Positions 9,308 through 16,559 of a stretch of 33,832 nt of DNA are shown piece after piece. The first letter of the stretch is position 1. The number at the start of each line of letters is the position of its first letter. The stretch comes from SIG424 sp045546695. Its GTDB lineage: Bacteria > Bacillota > Clostridia > UBA1212 > UBA1255. The position numbers were made by a program, and so were the translations under genes. The stretch covers positions 1 to 33,832 of the forward strand of contig JAZQDE010000023.1 in NCBI GenBank assembly GCA_045546695.1, written 5' to 3'. The notes under the pieces are model-generated. The model did not search any database. It saw only the letters and a list, made by a program, of their open reading frames with translations, and was not told the DNA's origin.

Positions 9308-10429
9308 ATGATGAATCAAGGATATAATAGTACAAAAAAGCTTAAAACATCAATTACAGCGATATTAATCGCTGTAATTGTTTTGTTGTTAATTCTTATT
9401 TTTGTAAAAGGTTGTACGGACTCTGAGTCTGTAACAGAAAATAATCCTACAGCGACTGCCTCGACTGTTGCAACAAGTAGCAATGCGATACCATCGCTGG
9501 CACCGGATGCTACTGCGTCTGCAGAATTGATTACACCTTCTGCCGGTGTGACTCCGACTATAAACAATACACCGGAAACACACAGAACACCTACTCCGAC
9601 TCCAAAACCAACCGCTAGGCCGGCCGGTGCTACACCGAATGATTTTACACACGAGTCTTTCCCTACATCAAAGGATTCAGATGGGGTATATAGTAAATAT
9701 GCATATATGATTGATCTTGAATCGGGAAAGGTTGTTTATGAAAAAAATGCTGACCTTGCGATGTATCCGGCGTCAATGACAAAGATAATGACAGTAATTC
9801 TTGCTATAGAGAATATTGATGACTATGATACAAAGATTACTATGGATTCGGACTTTTATGCATATCTCAGAGAAGAAGGAGCAAGTGTAGCAGGCTTTGA
9901 TGCCGGTGACGTTGTTACTGCTGATATGTTGCTATATGGTGCAATGCTTTCTTCCGGCGCGGAATGTTGTATCCAGCTTGCAAGAGAAGTGTCGGGCACA
10001 GAAGAAAAATTCTATGATCTGATGAATAAAAAGGCAAAAGAACTTGGAATGTTAAATACGTATTACCATAGTACGACAGGACTTTTCCATGAAGAAAACT
10101 ACACAACAGTACATGACGTTGCGATATTGATGGAATATGCTATCAAAAATGAAAAATTCATGGAAATCATAACAGAAGACAAGTATGTCGGTGAGGTTAC
10201 TATTCCAAACAAAGTTCTTGAGAGTGCTGATTACCATATTTCAATCAAAAATGGCAAGTTTATCGGAGGCAAGACAGGGTATATTATGAAAGCCGGTCAA
10301 TGCCTTGCAAGTCTGGCAGAGATTGATGGCAGACAGTATATTCTTGTTACCGCAGGCGGTAATAAAAGTTTTGGATCAACACATTTCTTGGATGCTAACT
10401 ATATATATAATAACTTCAAAAAATTTTAA
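9308..10429 (+). CDS. D-alanyl-D-alanine carboxypeptidase (peptidase S11), membrane-anchored
   Basis: This S11-family penicillin-binding protein trims the terminal D-Ala from peptidoglycan stem peptides. It has an N-terminal transmembrane helix (about residues 14-35) and a Thr/Pro/Ala-rich linker to about residue 115, so the catalytic domain is held away from the membrane. The catalytic motifs are S156-M-T-K159 (SxxK) and K322-T-G. The middle motif reads S216-G-A instead of the usual S-x-N. Start choice is uncertain: ATG 9308 is used, with ATG 9311 adjacent and TTG 9299 upstream, and no good Shine-Dalgarno is seen for any of them. The helix is not followed by a strong signal-peptidase site, and VKGCTD might mimic a lipobox. 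It sits beside other wall-synthesis genes. Confidence 0.88.
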   Translation: MMNQGYNSTKKLKTSITAILIAVIVLLLILIFVKGCTDSESVTENNPTATASTVATSSNAIPSLAPDATASAELITPSAGVTPTINNTPETHRTPTPTPKPTARPAGATPNDFTHESFPTSKDSDGVYSKYAYMIDLESGKVVYEKNADLAMYPASMTKIMTVILAIENIDDYDTKITMDSDFYAYLREEGASVAGFDAGDVVTADMLLYGAMLSSGAECCIQLAREVSGTEEKFYDLMNKKAKELGMLNTYYHSTTGLFHEENYTTVHDVAILMEYAIKNEKFMEIITEDKYVGEVTIPNKVLESADYHISIKNGKFIGGKTGYIMKAGQCLASLAEIDGRQYILVTAGGNKSFGSTHFLDANYIYNNFKKF

Positions 10430-10451
10430 TAAATAACAAGACAAATTACTG

Positions 10452-10480
10452 TTGACATTGGTCTGCCTGAGTGTTATTAT
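10452..10480 (+). promoter_or_regulatory. Sigma-A-type promoter for tRNA-Lys
   Basis: TTGACA (10452-10457), a 17-base spacer, then TATTAT (10475-10480). It lies 36 bases before the tRNA and is followed by a GC-rich stretch. Confidence 0.85.
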
Positions 10481-10516
10481 AGCGGGGTGCTTAAGACAGG
10501 CTATGTCACAGGCAAT

Positions 10517-10589
10517 GACCCATTAGCTCAGTAGGTAGAGCACTTGGCTTTTAATCAAGGTGTCCGGAGTTCGAGCCTCCGATGGGTCA
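10517..10589 (+). tRNA. tRNA-Lys, anticodon UUU
   Basis: A full cloverleaf can be drawn. The acceptor stem GACCCAT (10517-10523) pairs with ATGGGTC (10582-10588). The anticodon stem CTTGG/TCAAG holds loop CTTTTAA with anticodon TTT. The T-arm is CGGAG-TTCGAGC-CTCCG. The discriminator base is A10589 and CCA is not encoded. It has its own promoter upstream and a hairpin terminator downstream. Confidence 0.97.
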
Positions 10590-10596
10590 TTCAGAT

Positions 10597-10630
10597 ACTC
10601 CAGACTTTATAGTCCGGAGTTATTTTTTTT
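10597..10630 (+). terminator. Intrinsic terminator after tRNA-Lys
   Basis: ACTCC-A-GACT (10597-10606) pairs with AGTC-C-GGAGT (10611-10620) across a four-base loop, with one internal A/C mismatch. A T-rich tract follows immediately. It lies only about 20 bases before the hisS start, so some readthrough into hisS would be needed unless hisS has another promoter; none is obvious. Confidence 0.85.
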
Positions 10631-10651
10631 TATACAGAAAGGAATATGATT

Positions 10652-11962
10652 ATGTCAGATAACCGCAATATAGTAGAGCCTTCGATATTATCAGGTTTTA
10701 TGGAACTTCTTCCTCGTGAACAGATGAAGTTGTCTAAAATGATGTCAATAATAACAAAATCATATGAAAGCTATGGTTTTATTCCTCTTGACACACCAGT
10801 TATCGAAAAATCCGAGATTCTGCTTGCAAAGAGTGGCGGAGATACAGAAAAACAGATTTATCGATTCACAAAAGGTGACAGTGACATGGCGCTGAGATTC
10901 GATATGACAGTACCACTTGCGAGATTCGTAGCACAGCATTATGGTGAACTGACATTTCCTTTCAGAAGATATGCAATAGGCAAAGTATACAGAGGCGAGA
11001 AGCCACAAAAGGGACGTTTCCGCGAGTTCTATCAATGTGATATTGATATTATCGGAAATGGCTCTCTTGCAGTCATAAACGACGCAGAAATAGTATCTAT
11101 TATTTATTCAACATTCAAAGCACTTGATATTGGCAGCTTTACGATAATGATTAACAACCGCAAGATTCTGGCTGGTCTTTGTGAATATCTCAACGTAGAA
11201 GATCCGGTTGTTGTTCTCAGAATTATAGATAAGATTGACAAAATCGGCGGTGAAAAAGTTGTTGCTGAGCTTGAAACATGTGGTTTTACAAAAGAGCAGG
11301 CAACATTAATGATGAACGTTATTGCTTTAAACGGTGGCGTCGATGAGGTAGTTGGCGGTCTTGCAGAATTTTCAATCGATAACGAGCTTTTCAATACAGG
11401 TGTGGCAGAGTTAAAAGCAGTATGTGACGGCATTAAATCACTTGGAATTCCTGAAGACGTTATAAAGATTGCACTTAAGATTGCAAGAGGACTTGACTAT
11501 TACACAGGTACTGTTTACGAAACACAACTTGATGATTACCCGCAGCTTGGCAGCATTTGTTCCGGCGGCAGATATGATAACCTTGCTTCAAATTACACTA
11601 AGCAGTCGCTACCCGGAGTAGGTATATCAATCGGCTTGTCACGACTCTTCTATCAGCTCAATGCAAGTGGTATTCTTGACAAATCTCCTGTCTACAATAT
11701 TGGGGCAACACCAACACAGATTCTGTTTATTCCTATGGCTGACACGATGCAGTATACATTGTCAGTTGCTGCAAAATACAGACAGCAGGGATACAATGTT
11801 GAAGTGTATATGAACGATGGAAAACTCGGCAAAAAGATGGGCTATGCAGACAAACTCGGCATCCCGTACGTAGCAGTAATCGGCTCTGATGAGATGGAAT
11901 CCGGAGTCATAAATTTTAAAAATATGAAGACCGGAGAAACAACTCAAAATCCGGTGTTTTGA
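10652..11962 (+). CDS. hisS: Histidine--tRNA ligase HisS
   Basis: This class II synthetase charges tRNA-His. Motif 1 lies around GFMELLPREQ. Motif 2 is visible as RRYAIGKVYRGEKPQKGR followed by REFYQCDIDIIG. The histidine-specific motifs are ARGLDYYTGTVYE and GSICSGGRYDNLA, and motif 3 is GVGISIGLSRL. A C-terminal anticodon-binding domain spans about residues 335-436. The intact histidine-binding motifs and this C-terminal domain argue against the HisZ paralogue. The ATG at 10652 is chosen because AAAGGA sits eight bases upstream; the in-frame ATG at 10646 is too close to it. The length of 436 residues is normal. It lies directly behind the tRNA-Lys terminator. Confidence 0.92.
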   Translation: MSDNRNIVEPSILSGFMELLPREQMKLSKMMSIITKSYESYGFIPLDTPVIEKSEILLAKSGGDTEKQIYRFTKGDSDMALRFDMTVPLARFVAQHYGELTFPFRRYAIGKVYRGEKPQKGRFREFYQCDIDIIGNGSLAVINDAEIVSIIYSTFKALDIGSFTIMINNRKILAGLCEYLNVEDPVVVLRIIDKIDKIGGEKVVAELETCGFTKEQATLMMNVIALNGGVDEVVGGLAEFSIDNELFNTGVAELKAVCDGIKSLGIPEDVIKIALKIARGLDYYTGTVYETQLDDYPQLGSICSGGRYDNLASNYTKQSLPGVGISIGLSRLFYQLNASGILDKSPVYNIGATPTQILFIPMADTMQYTLSVAAKYRQQGYNVEVYMNDGKLGKKMGYADKLGIPYVAVIGSDEMESGVINFKNMKTGETTQNPVF

Positions 11963-11974
11963 GTCAAATTTGAT

Positions 11975-12003
11975 TTGACAAAGAAACAGATTGTCGGTAC
12001 AAT
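11975..12003 (+). promoter_or_regulatory. Sigma-A-type promoter for the acidic-tail/mtaB/DUF881 unit
   Basis: TTGACA (11975-11980), a 17-base spacer, then TACAAT (11998-12003), 34 bases before the start codon of the next gene. Confidence 0.85.
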
Positions 12004-12036
12004 TAAGTTTGATTAAATTTGGAGGAATTTTACCAT

Positions 12037-12597
12037 ATGAAGAAGAGAAAATTACTTACTGATATTTTTATAGTAGTATTGATGATATCTATTGTCCTTG
12101 TACTTTTATCTTACCTCGGCGTATTTCCGGGAGAGAGTTACGAAGTAGAAGGTTCACTTGCAAGAAAAATTATTCTTGTTGCTGTTCCGCTGGCACTTGT
12201 ATCAGTTCTGCTTGTTGATATTATTTTCCCCGTATTGGATAACCTCAATAAGTTCAAAGAGAAGCCTTTCCTTATTAAGGTTGTGTTAAAAGGCATACTC
12301 TTTATTGCTGCAGTAGTTGTTCTTATTTGTCACGTACAGGGTATGTTCAAAAATGAGTTCCTCGGAGTAGGTATTTTCTGTGCTATTTATCTTGTTCAGT
12401 TCTTTATTGATCTTGATAAAAAGCCGAATAAAGAGCTTAACAAAGAGTACGAAGATACTTTTGAAGATGACGACGATGACTTTATTGAAGACGACGATGA
12501 TGACTATTGTGCTTATGATGAAGAAGAAGTAGCTGTTGAAGCGTCATCAGCAGAATCATCAGCAGAGTCTGACAATGATGAAGAAGAAAAGTTTTAA
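12037..12597 (+). CDS. Small polytopic membrane protein with highly acidic C-terminal tail
   Basis: No named family is recognised. The 186-residue protein has four hydrophobic segments (approximately residues 9-28, 43-65, 83-102 and 106-124). The remainder is a hydrophilic tail dominated by Asp and Glu (DDDDDF, EDDDDDY, DEEEVAVE, NDEEEKF) with Ser-Ala repeats. The ATG at 12037 is chosen because GGAGGA ends ten bases upstream. It is the first gene after a good promoter, and mtaB starts three bases after its stop, so it is co-expressed with tRNA-modification and DUF881 genes. The polyacidic tail could bind cations or basic partners such as ribosomes, but this is speculation. Confidence 0.75.
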   Translation: MKKRKLLTDIFIVVLMISIVLVLLSYLGVFPGESYEVEGSLARKIILVAVPLALVSVLLVDIIFPVLDNLNKFKEKPFLIKVVLKGILFIAAVVVLICHVQGMFKNEFLGVGIFCAIYLVQFFIDLDKKPNKELNKEYEDTFEDDDDDFIEDDDDDYCAYDEEEVAVEASSAESSAESDNDEEEKF

Positions 12598-12600
12598 TCA

Positions 12601-13917
12601 ATGAGTCAATACAAAGTAGCTGTACGTACACTCGGATGCAAAGTGAATTTTTATGAAAGCGAGATTATGATATCATTGCTTCGTAAAAAGGGTTTTGAGG
12701 TTTGCAGTACGAATGAAGTTTGTGATGCATATATCGTAAACTCATGCTCTGTTACGAGTGATACAGACAGAAAAGTTTTTAAGCTAATACGTAGATTGCA
12801 TAGAACCAACCCGTGCGCAGTTATCTGTGTCACGGGTTGTATGGCACAATTGCGCCCGAATGATATTTCAAAGATGTTTGAAGATTTCGGGAATATTATT
12901 GTATATGGCAATGAAAATAAGATTGACGTAGTTAACAAGCTGGCCGAAAGACTGAATTCTGATAATAGCGGTACTCCGGATATTTATGTAAATAATTTTA
13001 CTGATTATTTGTTTCCTACAAAACTGGAAGAGTTTTCACGCACAAGAGCATATGTGAAGATTGAAGATGGTTGTGATGCCAATTGTTCTTATTGCACTAT
13101 ATGTGTAGCAAGAGGCCCTGTAAGAGTCCGGAATATTGATGAATGTGTAGAAGAAATACAAATATTGGCAAATAAAAACTGCAAAGAGATTGTTCTTACA
13201 GGCATTGAAATATCTGCATATCCTGATTTGCCGGGCCTTATTAAACGGATCGATTCAATCCCGGGAATAGAAAGAATACGATTAAGTTCAATCGATCCTT
13301 TTTACCTGAAGCCGGAAATTGTTGACAGGCTTTGCGAATCTAAAAAACTGATGCCACATTTTCACATTTCATTGCAAAGCGGCAGCAGTCGCATTCTTGC
13401 AAAAATGCGTAGAAAATATAATAGCCCAAGGGCTTTGCAGAACATACTGTATCTGAAAAACAAATTTGAAAACTGCATGCTCTTTGCAGACGTAATAGTT
13501 GGTTTTCCGACAGAAACACAAGAAGATTTTGACGAGACGGTTGATTTTATTAAACAGGTAGGCTTCCTTCATCTGCATATTTTCCCGTATTCAAAGAGGA
13601 AAGGAACAGATGCAGCTGTTATGGAGGGACAGGTACCGGAAGAGATAAAGAATAAACGTGCAGCAACGCTTGCTCAGATTCAAAACGGTATAAAATCAGA
13701 GATATTAAATAGATTGCTATTTTCACAAAAAGAGTATAAAGTACTTGTTGAGACACAAAGCAATGGCGTAGCGTTCGGACACACAGAAGAATTCATAGAA
13801 ACAATAATCGATCTCACCCCGGAACAAAGTAAACATGATATAAGAGGCGAAATATTACCGGTTAAATTTACCGAAGTCGCAGTGGATGAAGGAATTGTGA
13901 AGGCAAGACTTGTTTGA
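12601..13917 (+). CDS. mtaB: tRNA (N6-L-threonylcarbamoyladenosine(37)-C2)-methylthiotransferase MtaB
   Basis: MtaB is a radical-SAM methylthiotransferase that converts t6A37 to ms2t6A37 in tRNAs reading ANN codons. The N-terminal UPF0004 domain has its three cluster cysteines: C13 (TLGCKVN), C49 (NSCSVT) and C80 (VTGCMAQ). The radical SAM domain has C158-x3-C162-x2-C165 (GCDANCSYCT). The usual continuation ARGPVRVRN follows. The C-terminal part corresponds to the TRAM domain. Length is 438 residues, normal for the family. The SLQSGS segment has Ser where many homologues have Cys. Its ATG lies three bases after the previous stop, and its 3' end nearly abuts the first DUF881 gene. Lys-tRNA(UUU), a natural substrate of this modification, is encoded 2 kb upstream. 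Confidence 0.93.
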   Translation: MSQYKVAVRTLGCKVNFYESEIMISLLRKKGFEVCSTNEVCDAYIVNSCSVTSDTDRKVFKLIRRLHRTNPCAVICVTGCMAQLRPNDISKMFEDFGNIIVYGNENKIDVVNKLAERLNSDNSGTPDIYVNNFTDYLFPTKLEEFSRTRAYVKIEDGCDANCSYCTICVARGPVRVRNIDECVEEIQILANKNCKEIVLTGIEISAYPDLPGLIKRIDSIPGIERIRLSSIDPFYLKPEIVDRLCESKKLMPHFHISLQSGSSRILAKMRRKYNSPRALQNILYLKNKFENCMLFADVIVGFPTETQEDFDETVDFIKQVGFLHLHIFPYSKRKGTDAAVMEGQVPEEIKNKRAATLAQIQNGIKSEILNRLLFSQKEYKVLVETQSNGVAFGHTEEFIETIIDLTPEQSKHDIRGEILPVKFTEVAVDEGIVKARLV

Positions 13918-13930
13918 TTTGAGGTATCAT

Positions 13931-14680
13931 ATGTCAGATTTTTTCAAAAGTAAAAAGCATACATATATAAGCGCAAAGGTAATGATATTTTATTTTCTCA
14001 TTGTAGGTATTGCTTTTTGCATTTACATGTCTTTTCTTTTAAGAAATGAAAAAGAACAAACCCAGAAATATAACGTAGAGCTTGCTGTTTTTAACCAGAT
14101 GGTCGAAAATGAACAGAAAGAGATAAAACGGCTTAAAACTGATATCGAGTCGCTCACGCAGCAATATGAAGACCTTTCGTCAAAAAAAGAAATAGAAAAA
14201 GAGCTGTTTAACCGTGTATATGATAATTATATAAATGAAATAGAATTATATAAAAAGTATGCGGGATTCACACGCGTATCGGGTGAAGGTATAGATATTG
14301 GCATAGATGATTCACAAATAATAGAAAAACCGGACGCATATCTTGTTCACGATGAGTACCTGGCAGAGATTATTAATGTTCTTAAAGGTGCCGGGGCAAG
14401 GGCAATTGCAATCAACGGACAGCGGGTGACGGCAATAACAGAATGCCTGTGTCTTGGTCCGAGTATCAGAGTAAACGGAGTCCGGTTATTTGCTCCGTAT
14501 CACATTGAAGCAATCGGAAATCCGGATGAATTATCGAAAGCATTTAAAAAAAGTAATATATATGAAACAATAAGAAGCAACGATCTTATAGTTGATATTG
14601 TGAAAAAACAGGAAATTATTATTGATAAGTCAAACATAAATATTTCAAATGCAATAAACGAACTTGAAGTTATAGAGTAA
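13931..14680 (+). CDS. DUF881 family membrane-anchored protein (first copy)
   Basis: This 249-residue protein has one N-terminal transmembrane helix (about residues 17-38), a coiled-coil stretch (about 40-90, rich in Glu/Lys/Gln), and a C-terminal DUF881 domain. DUF881 landmarks are the ISGEG-like VSGEGIDI, the DEYLAEIINVLKGAGARAIAINGQRV stretch and the GPSIRVNGVRLFAPYHIEAIG-like block. Bacillus YlxW and YlxX belong to the same family; these proteins are poorly understood and occur near division genes. ATG 13931 is chosen because GAGG lies seven bases upstream; TTG 13910 inside mtaB is an alternative without support. A paralogue follows 17 bases after the stop. The topology puts the DUF881 domain outside the membrane. 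Confidence 0.88.
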   Translation: MSDFFKSKKHTYISAKVMIFYFLIVGIAFCIYMSFLLRNEKEQTQKYNVELAVFNQMVENEQKEIKRLKTDIESLTQQYEDLSSKKEIEKELFNRVYDNYINEIELYKKYAGFTRVSGEGIDIGIDDSQIIEKPDAYLVHDEYLAEIINVLKGAGARAIAINGQRVTAITECLCLGPSIRVNGVRLFAPYHIEAIGNPDELSKAFKKSNIYETIRSNDLIVDIVKKQEIIIDKSNINISNAINELEVIE

Positions 14681-14697
14681 ATGCACAGGAGGAAAAA

Positions 14698-15438
14698 ATG
14701 TCAGATTCTAATTTTCAAAAAGAAAACAATAAAAAGATTATAGTATTTGCTACTGTCAGAAACACATTGGTGACAGTACTGTGTATTGCAATAGGCTTTC
14801 TGAGCGCATTTCTTGTAGATTCTTTTCACGAAGAGGATGTCAATGACGATGCGCTGGCACAGATCAGTGCACTTCAGAATCAGATTATCGATTTAAAAGA
14901 TGATACAGAGCAGTTAAAGGAAGAAAAAAATGCTCTACAGAATAGAATTGATGAACTTGACAGTAAGGAGAACCAGGACATAATCCAGAATCTGGTAGAT
15001 GAATTATCTGACGTAAAAACATTTGCAGGTCTTACTAAAGTGACAGGAAAAGGTATATGCGTGATAATTGACTTTCCGTCTTCGTTCAGCTATTCATCTG
15101 TACAAAGTTACCTTACTCTGACAATCAACGATCTGAGAGCATCAAACGCTCAGGCAATATCAATTAATGGTGAAAGAATAATTGCGATGAGCGAGCTTCG
15201 CGTAGGAAGCAAGGGGCAGATATCGGTAAACGGCAGAATTATTTCAGGCCCATATGAGATACATGCTATCGGTGATTCATCATCGCTTCAGAGCGGTATG
15301 TTACTTGGCGGCGAGGGAATTATTCCGATAATGCAAAGTAAAGGCGCCGAGGTAGAGTGGAGCATTAAAAACGATATAATTATTGAAGCGTGCAATACCG
15401 AAGATTTTAAAATGGATCTGATGACACCGATTGAGTAA
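14698..15438 (+). CDS. DUF881 family membrane-anchored protein (second copy)
   Basis: A 246-residue paralogue of the preceding gene with the same plan: an N-terminal transmembrane helix (about residues 25-42), a coiled coil (roughly 50-95; the heptad-like LQNQIIDLKDDTEQLKEEK region), then a DUF881 domain. The domain shows TGKGICVIIDF, LRASNAQAISINGERI, then ISVNGRIISGPYEIHAIGD. The Shine-Dalgarno AGGAGG precedes the ATG. Tandem DUF881 genes are frequent in Firmicutes and may form heteromers through the coiled coil. It is the last gene before an intrinsic terminator at 15459-15491. Confidence 0.88.
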   Translation: MSDSNFQKENNKKIIVFATVRNTLVTVLCIAIGFLSAFLVDSFHEEDVNDDALAQISALQNQIIDLKDDTEQLKEEKNALQNRIDELDSKENQDIIQNLVDELSDVKTFAGLTKVTGKGICVIIDFPSSFSYSSVQSYLTLTINDLRASNAQAISINGERIIAMSELRVGSKGQISVNGRIISGPYEIHAIGDSSSLQSGMLLGGEGIIPIMQSKGAEVEWSIKNDIIIEACNTEDFKMDLMTPIE

Positions 15439-15442
15439 AAAA

Positions 15443-15472
15443 TGCATATTTTCACAAGGCTGTACATATATA
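15443..15472 (+). promoter_or_regulatory. Possible sporulation sigma-E-like promoter overlapping the terminator
   Basis: GCATATT (15444-15450) and CATATATA (15465-15472) are 14 bases apart and resemble the Bacillus sigma-E boxes (-35 ATATT-type, -10 CATACAnT). They stand just ahead of the sporulation genes pdaA-yqfC-yqfD. The -10-like box falls in the 3' half of the terminator's left arm and its loop. The match is imperfect and may be chance in AT-rich DNA. Confidence 0.3.
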
Positions 15473-15491
15473 AAAATGTACAGCTTTTTTT
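15459..15491 (+). terminator. Intrinsic terminator after the DUF881 pair
   Basis: A nine-base-pair perfect stem, GCTGTACAT (15459-15467) with ATGTACAGC (15476-15484), eight-base loop, followed by seven T residues. It ends the unit that starts at the 11975 promoter. Confidence 0.93.
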
Positions 15492-15503
15492 GTGGAGGAA
15501 TAT

Positions 15504-16343
15504 ATGAAAAAAATGCATATTACAATAATGATTGTACTACTTATAGCTGTATTGTCATTTCCGGTAATATCCTTGATTTCTTTCGAAGAAATAACGAAAG
15601 AGGGTGCAGACAATTGCTCTCTTAGTGAACGCAGTGCTACTGTTGATGCAGCCGGTAAAGCACTATACAGCTGGGGACTTGTGCGTGGTAAAAATGGTGA
15701 TGTTCCACAGGTTGCAGAGCCGGACAAAGAGCTTTTATACAAGTATTCAGGTGTTTATCTCGGAGACACAGATTCAAATAAGATATATCTGACTTTTGAT
15801 GAGGGTTATGAAAATGGATATACAGCTCAGATACTTGACGTACTTAAAGAAAAAGGCGTTAAGGCAATATTCTTCATAACAGGTGATTATATTGAAGACA
15901 GTCCGGAGCTTGTGAAAAGGTTTATTGACGAAGGACACGAAGTCGGTAATCACTCAATGAATCACTATTCTTTTGCGACAATAAGCAGCAAAGCTGTTGA
16001 AAATGAGATCAAAGAGCTTGATAAAATGTTATTCGACTTATGTGGAAAACGTACATATTTTGTAAGGCCACCTAAAGGAGAATTTAACGAAACGTCGTTG
16101 TGTGCTATAGAGGGACTTGGAAAGAAATGTATGATGTGGAGTTTTGCATATAAAGACTGGATTGTAGATGCCCAGAACGGCAAGGATTATGCATACGATA
16201 ATATAATTAAAAATCTCCACGGCGGGGCTGTAATACTACTTCACGCTGTTTCACAGGACAATGCTGCGGCACTTGGAGACGTTATCGACGAGGCTCGCAG
16301 ACTTGGATATGAATTTGGTGCTCCGCAGGATTTTATGTCATGA
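15504..16343 (+). CDS. pdaA: Polysaccharide deacetylase of the PdaA type (delta-lactam-biosynthetic de-N-acetylase)
   Basis: PdaA removes the N-acetyl group from muramic acid during formation of muramic delta-lactam, the hallmark of spore cortex peptidoglycan. The CE4 motifs are present: TFDEGYENGY with D99 as catalytic base and E100 where most CE4 enzymes have the metal-binding Asp, GNHSMNH with metal ligands H150 and H154, RPPKGEF, and LLHAVS with the catalytic-acid His. The TFD[N/E]GYENGYT wording and the segments YAYDNIIK and SQDNAAAL match the PdaA subgroup rather than general chitin deacetylases. An N-terminal hydrophobic helix serves as signal or anchor. ATG 15504 is chosen for the GGAGG just upstream; length is 279 residues. 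The stop overlaps the yqfC ATG by four bases (ATGA). Confidence 0.9.
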   Translation: MKKMHITIMIVLLIAVLSFPVISLISFEEITKEGADNCSLSERSATVDAAGKALYSWGLVRGKNGDVPQVAEPDKELLYKYSGVYLGDTDSNKIYLTFDEGYENGYTAQILDVLKEKGVKAIFFITGDYIEDSPELVKRFIDEGHEVGNHSMNHYSFATISSKAVENEIKELDKMLFDLCGKRTYFVRPPKGEFNETSLCAIEGLGKKCMMWSFAYKDWIVDAQNGKDYAYDNIIKNLHGGAVILLHAVSQDNAAALGDVIDEARRLGYEFGAPQDFMS

Positions 16344-16558
16344 GTTTCCGGGCTGTACCATCAATAAAAATAACCGGCAGCAGTAGCGTAAACGTCTACA
16401 ATCATAAAGGTATCAGGCACGTTTCTGACGATTGTATCGAGCTGTCGAGCTCTATCGGTCCTGTCTGTATTGATGGCAGAAATATGAGGATTATTGAGAT
16501 TACAAGTGAATTTATATCTGTAGAAGGAAAGATATACAGAATATACTACAAGGAATAA
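16340..16558 (+). CDS. yqfC: YabP/YqfC family sporulation protein
   Basis: A 72-residue protein of the YabP/YqfC family. The family look is a short beta-rich protein: the stretch SSSVNVYNHKGIRHVSDDCIEL, then the RIIEITSEFISVEGKIYRI end. Family members are made in the sporulating mother cell; the molecular role is not settled. It starts within the pdaA stop codon (ATGA), and yqfD begins one base after its stop. The yqfC-yqfD order is the same as in Bacillus. Confidence 0.87.
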   Translation: MSFRAVPSIKITGSSSVNVYNHKGIRHVSDDCIELSSSIGPVCIDGRNMRIIEITSEFISVEGKIYRIYYKE

Positions 16559-16559
16559 A

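Noticed and set aside
10652..11962. HisZ (ATP phosphoribosyltransferase regulatory subunit) instead of HisS
   Set aside because: The histidine-binding motifs and a C-terminal anticodon-binding domain are intact, and no histidine biosynthesis genes are nearby.
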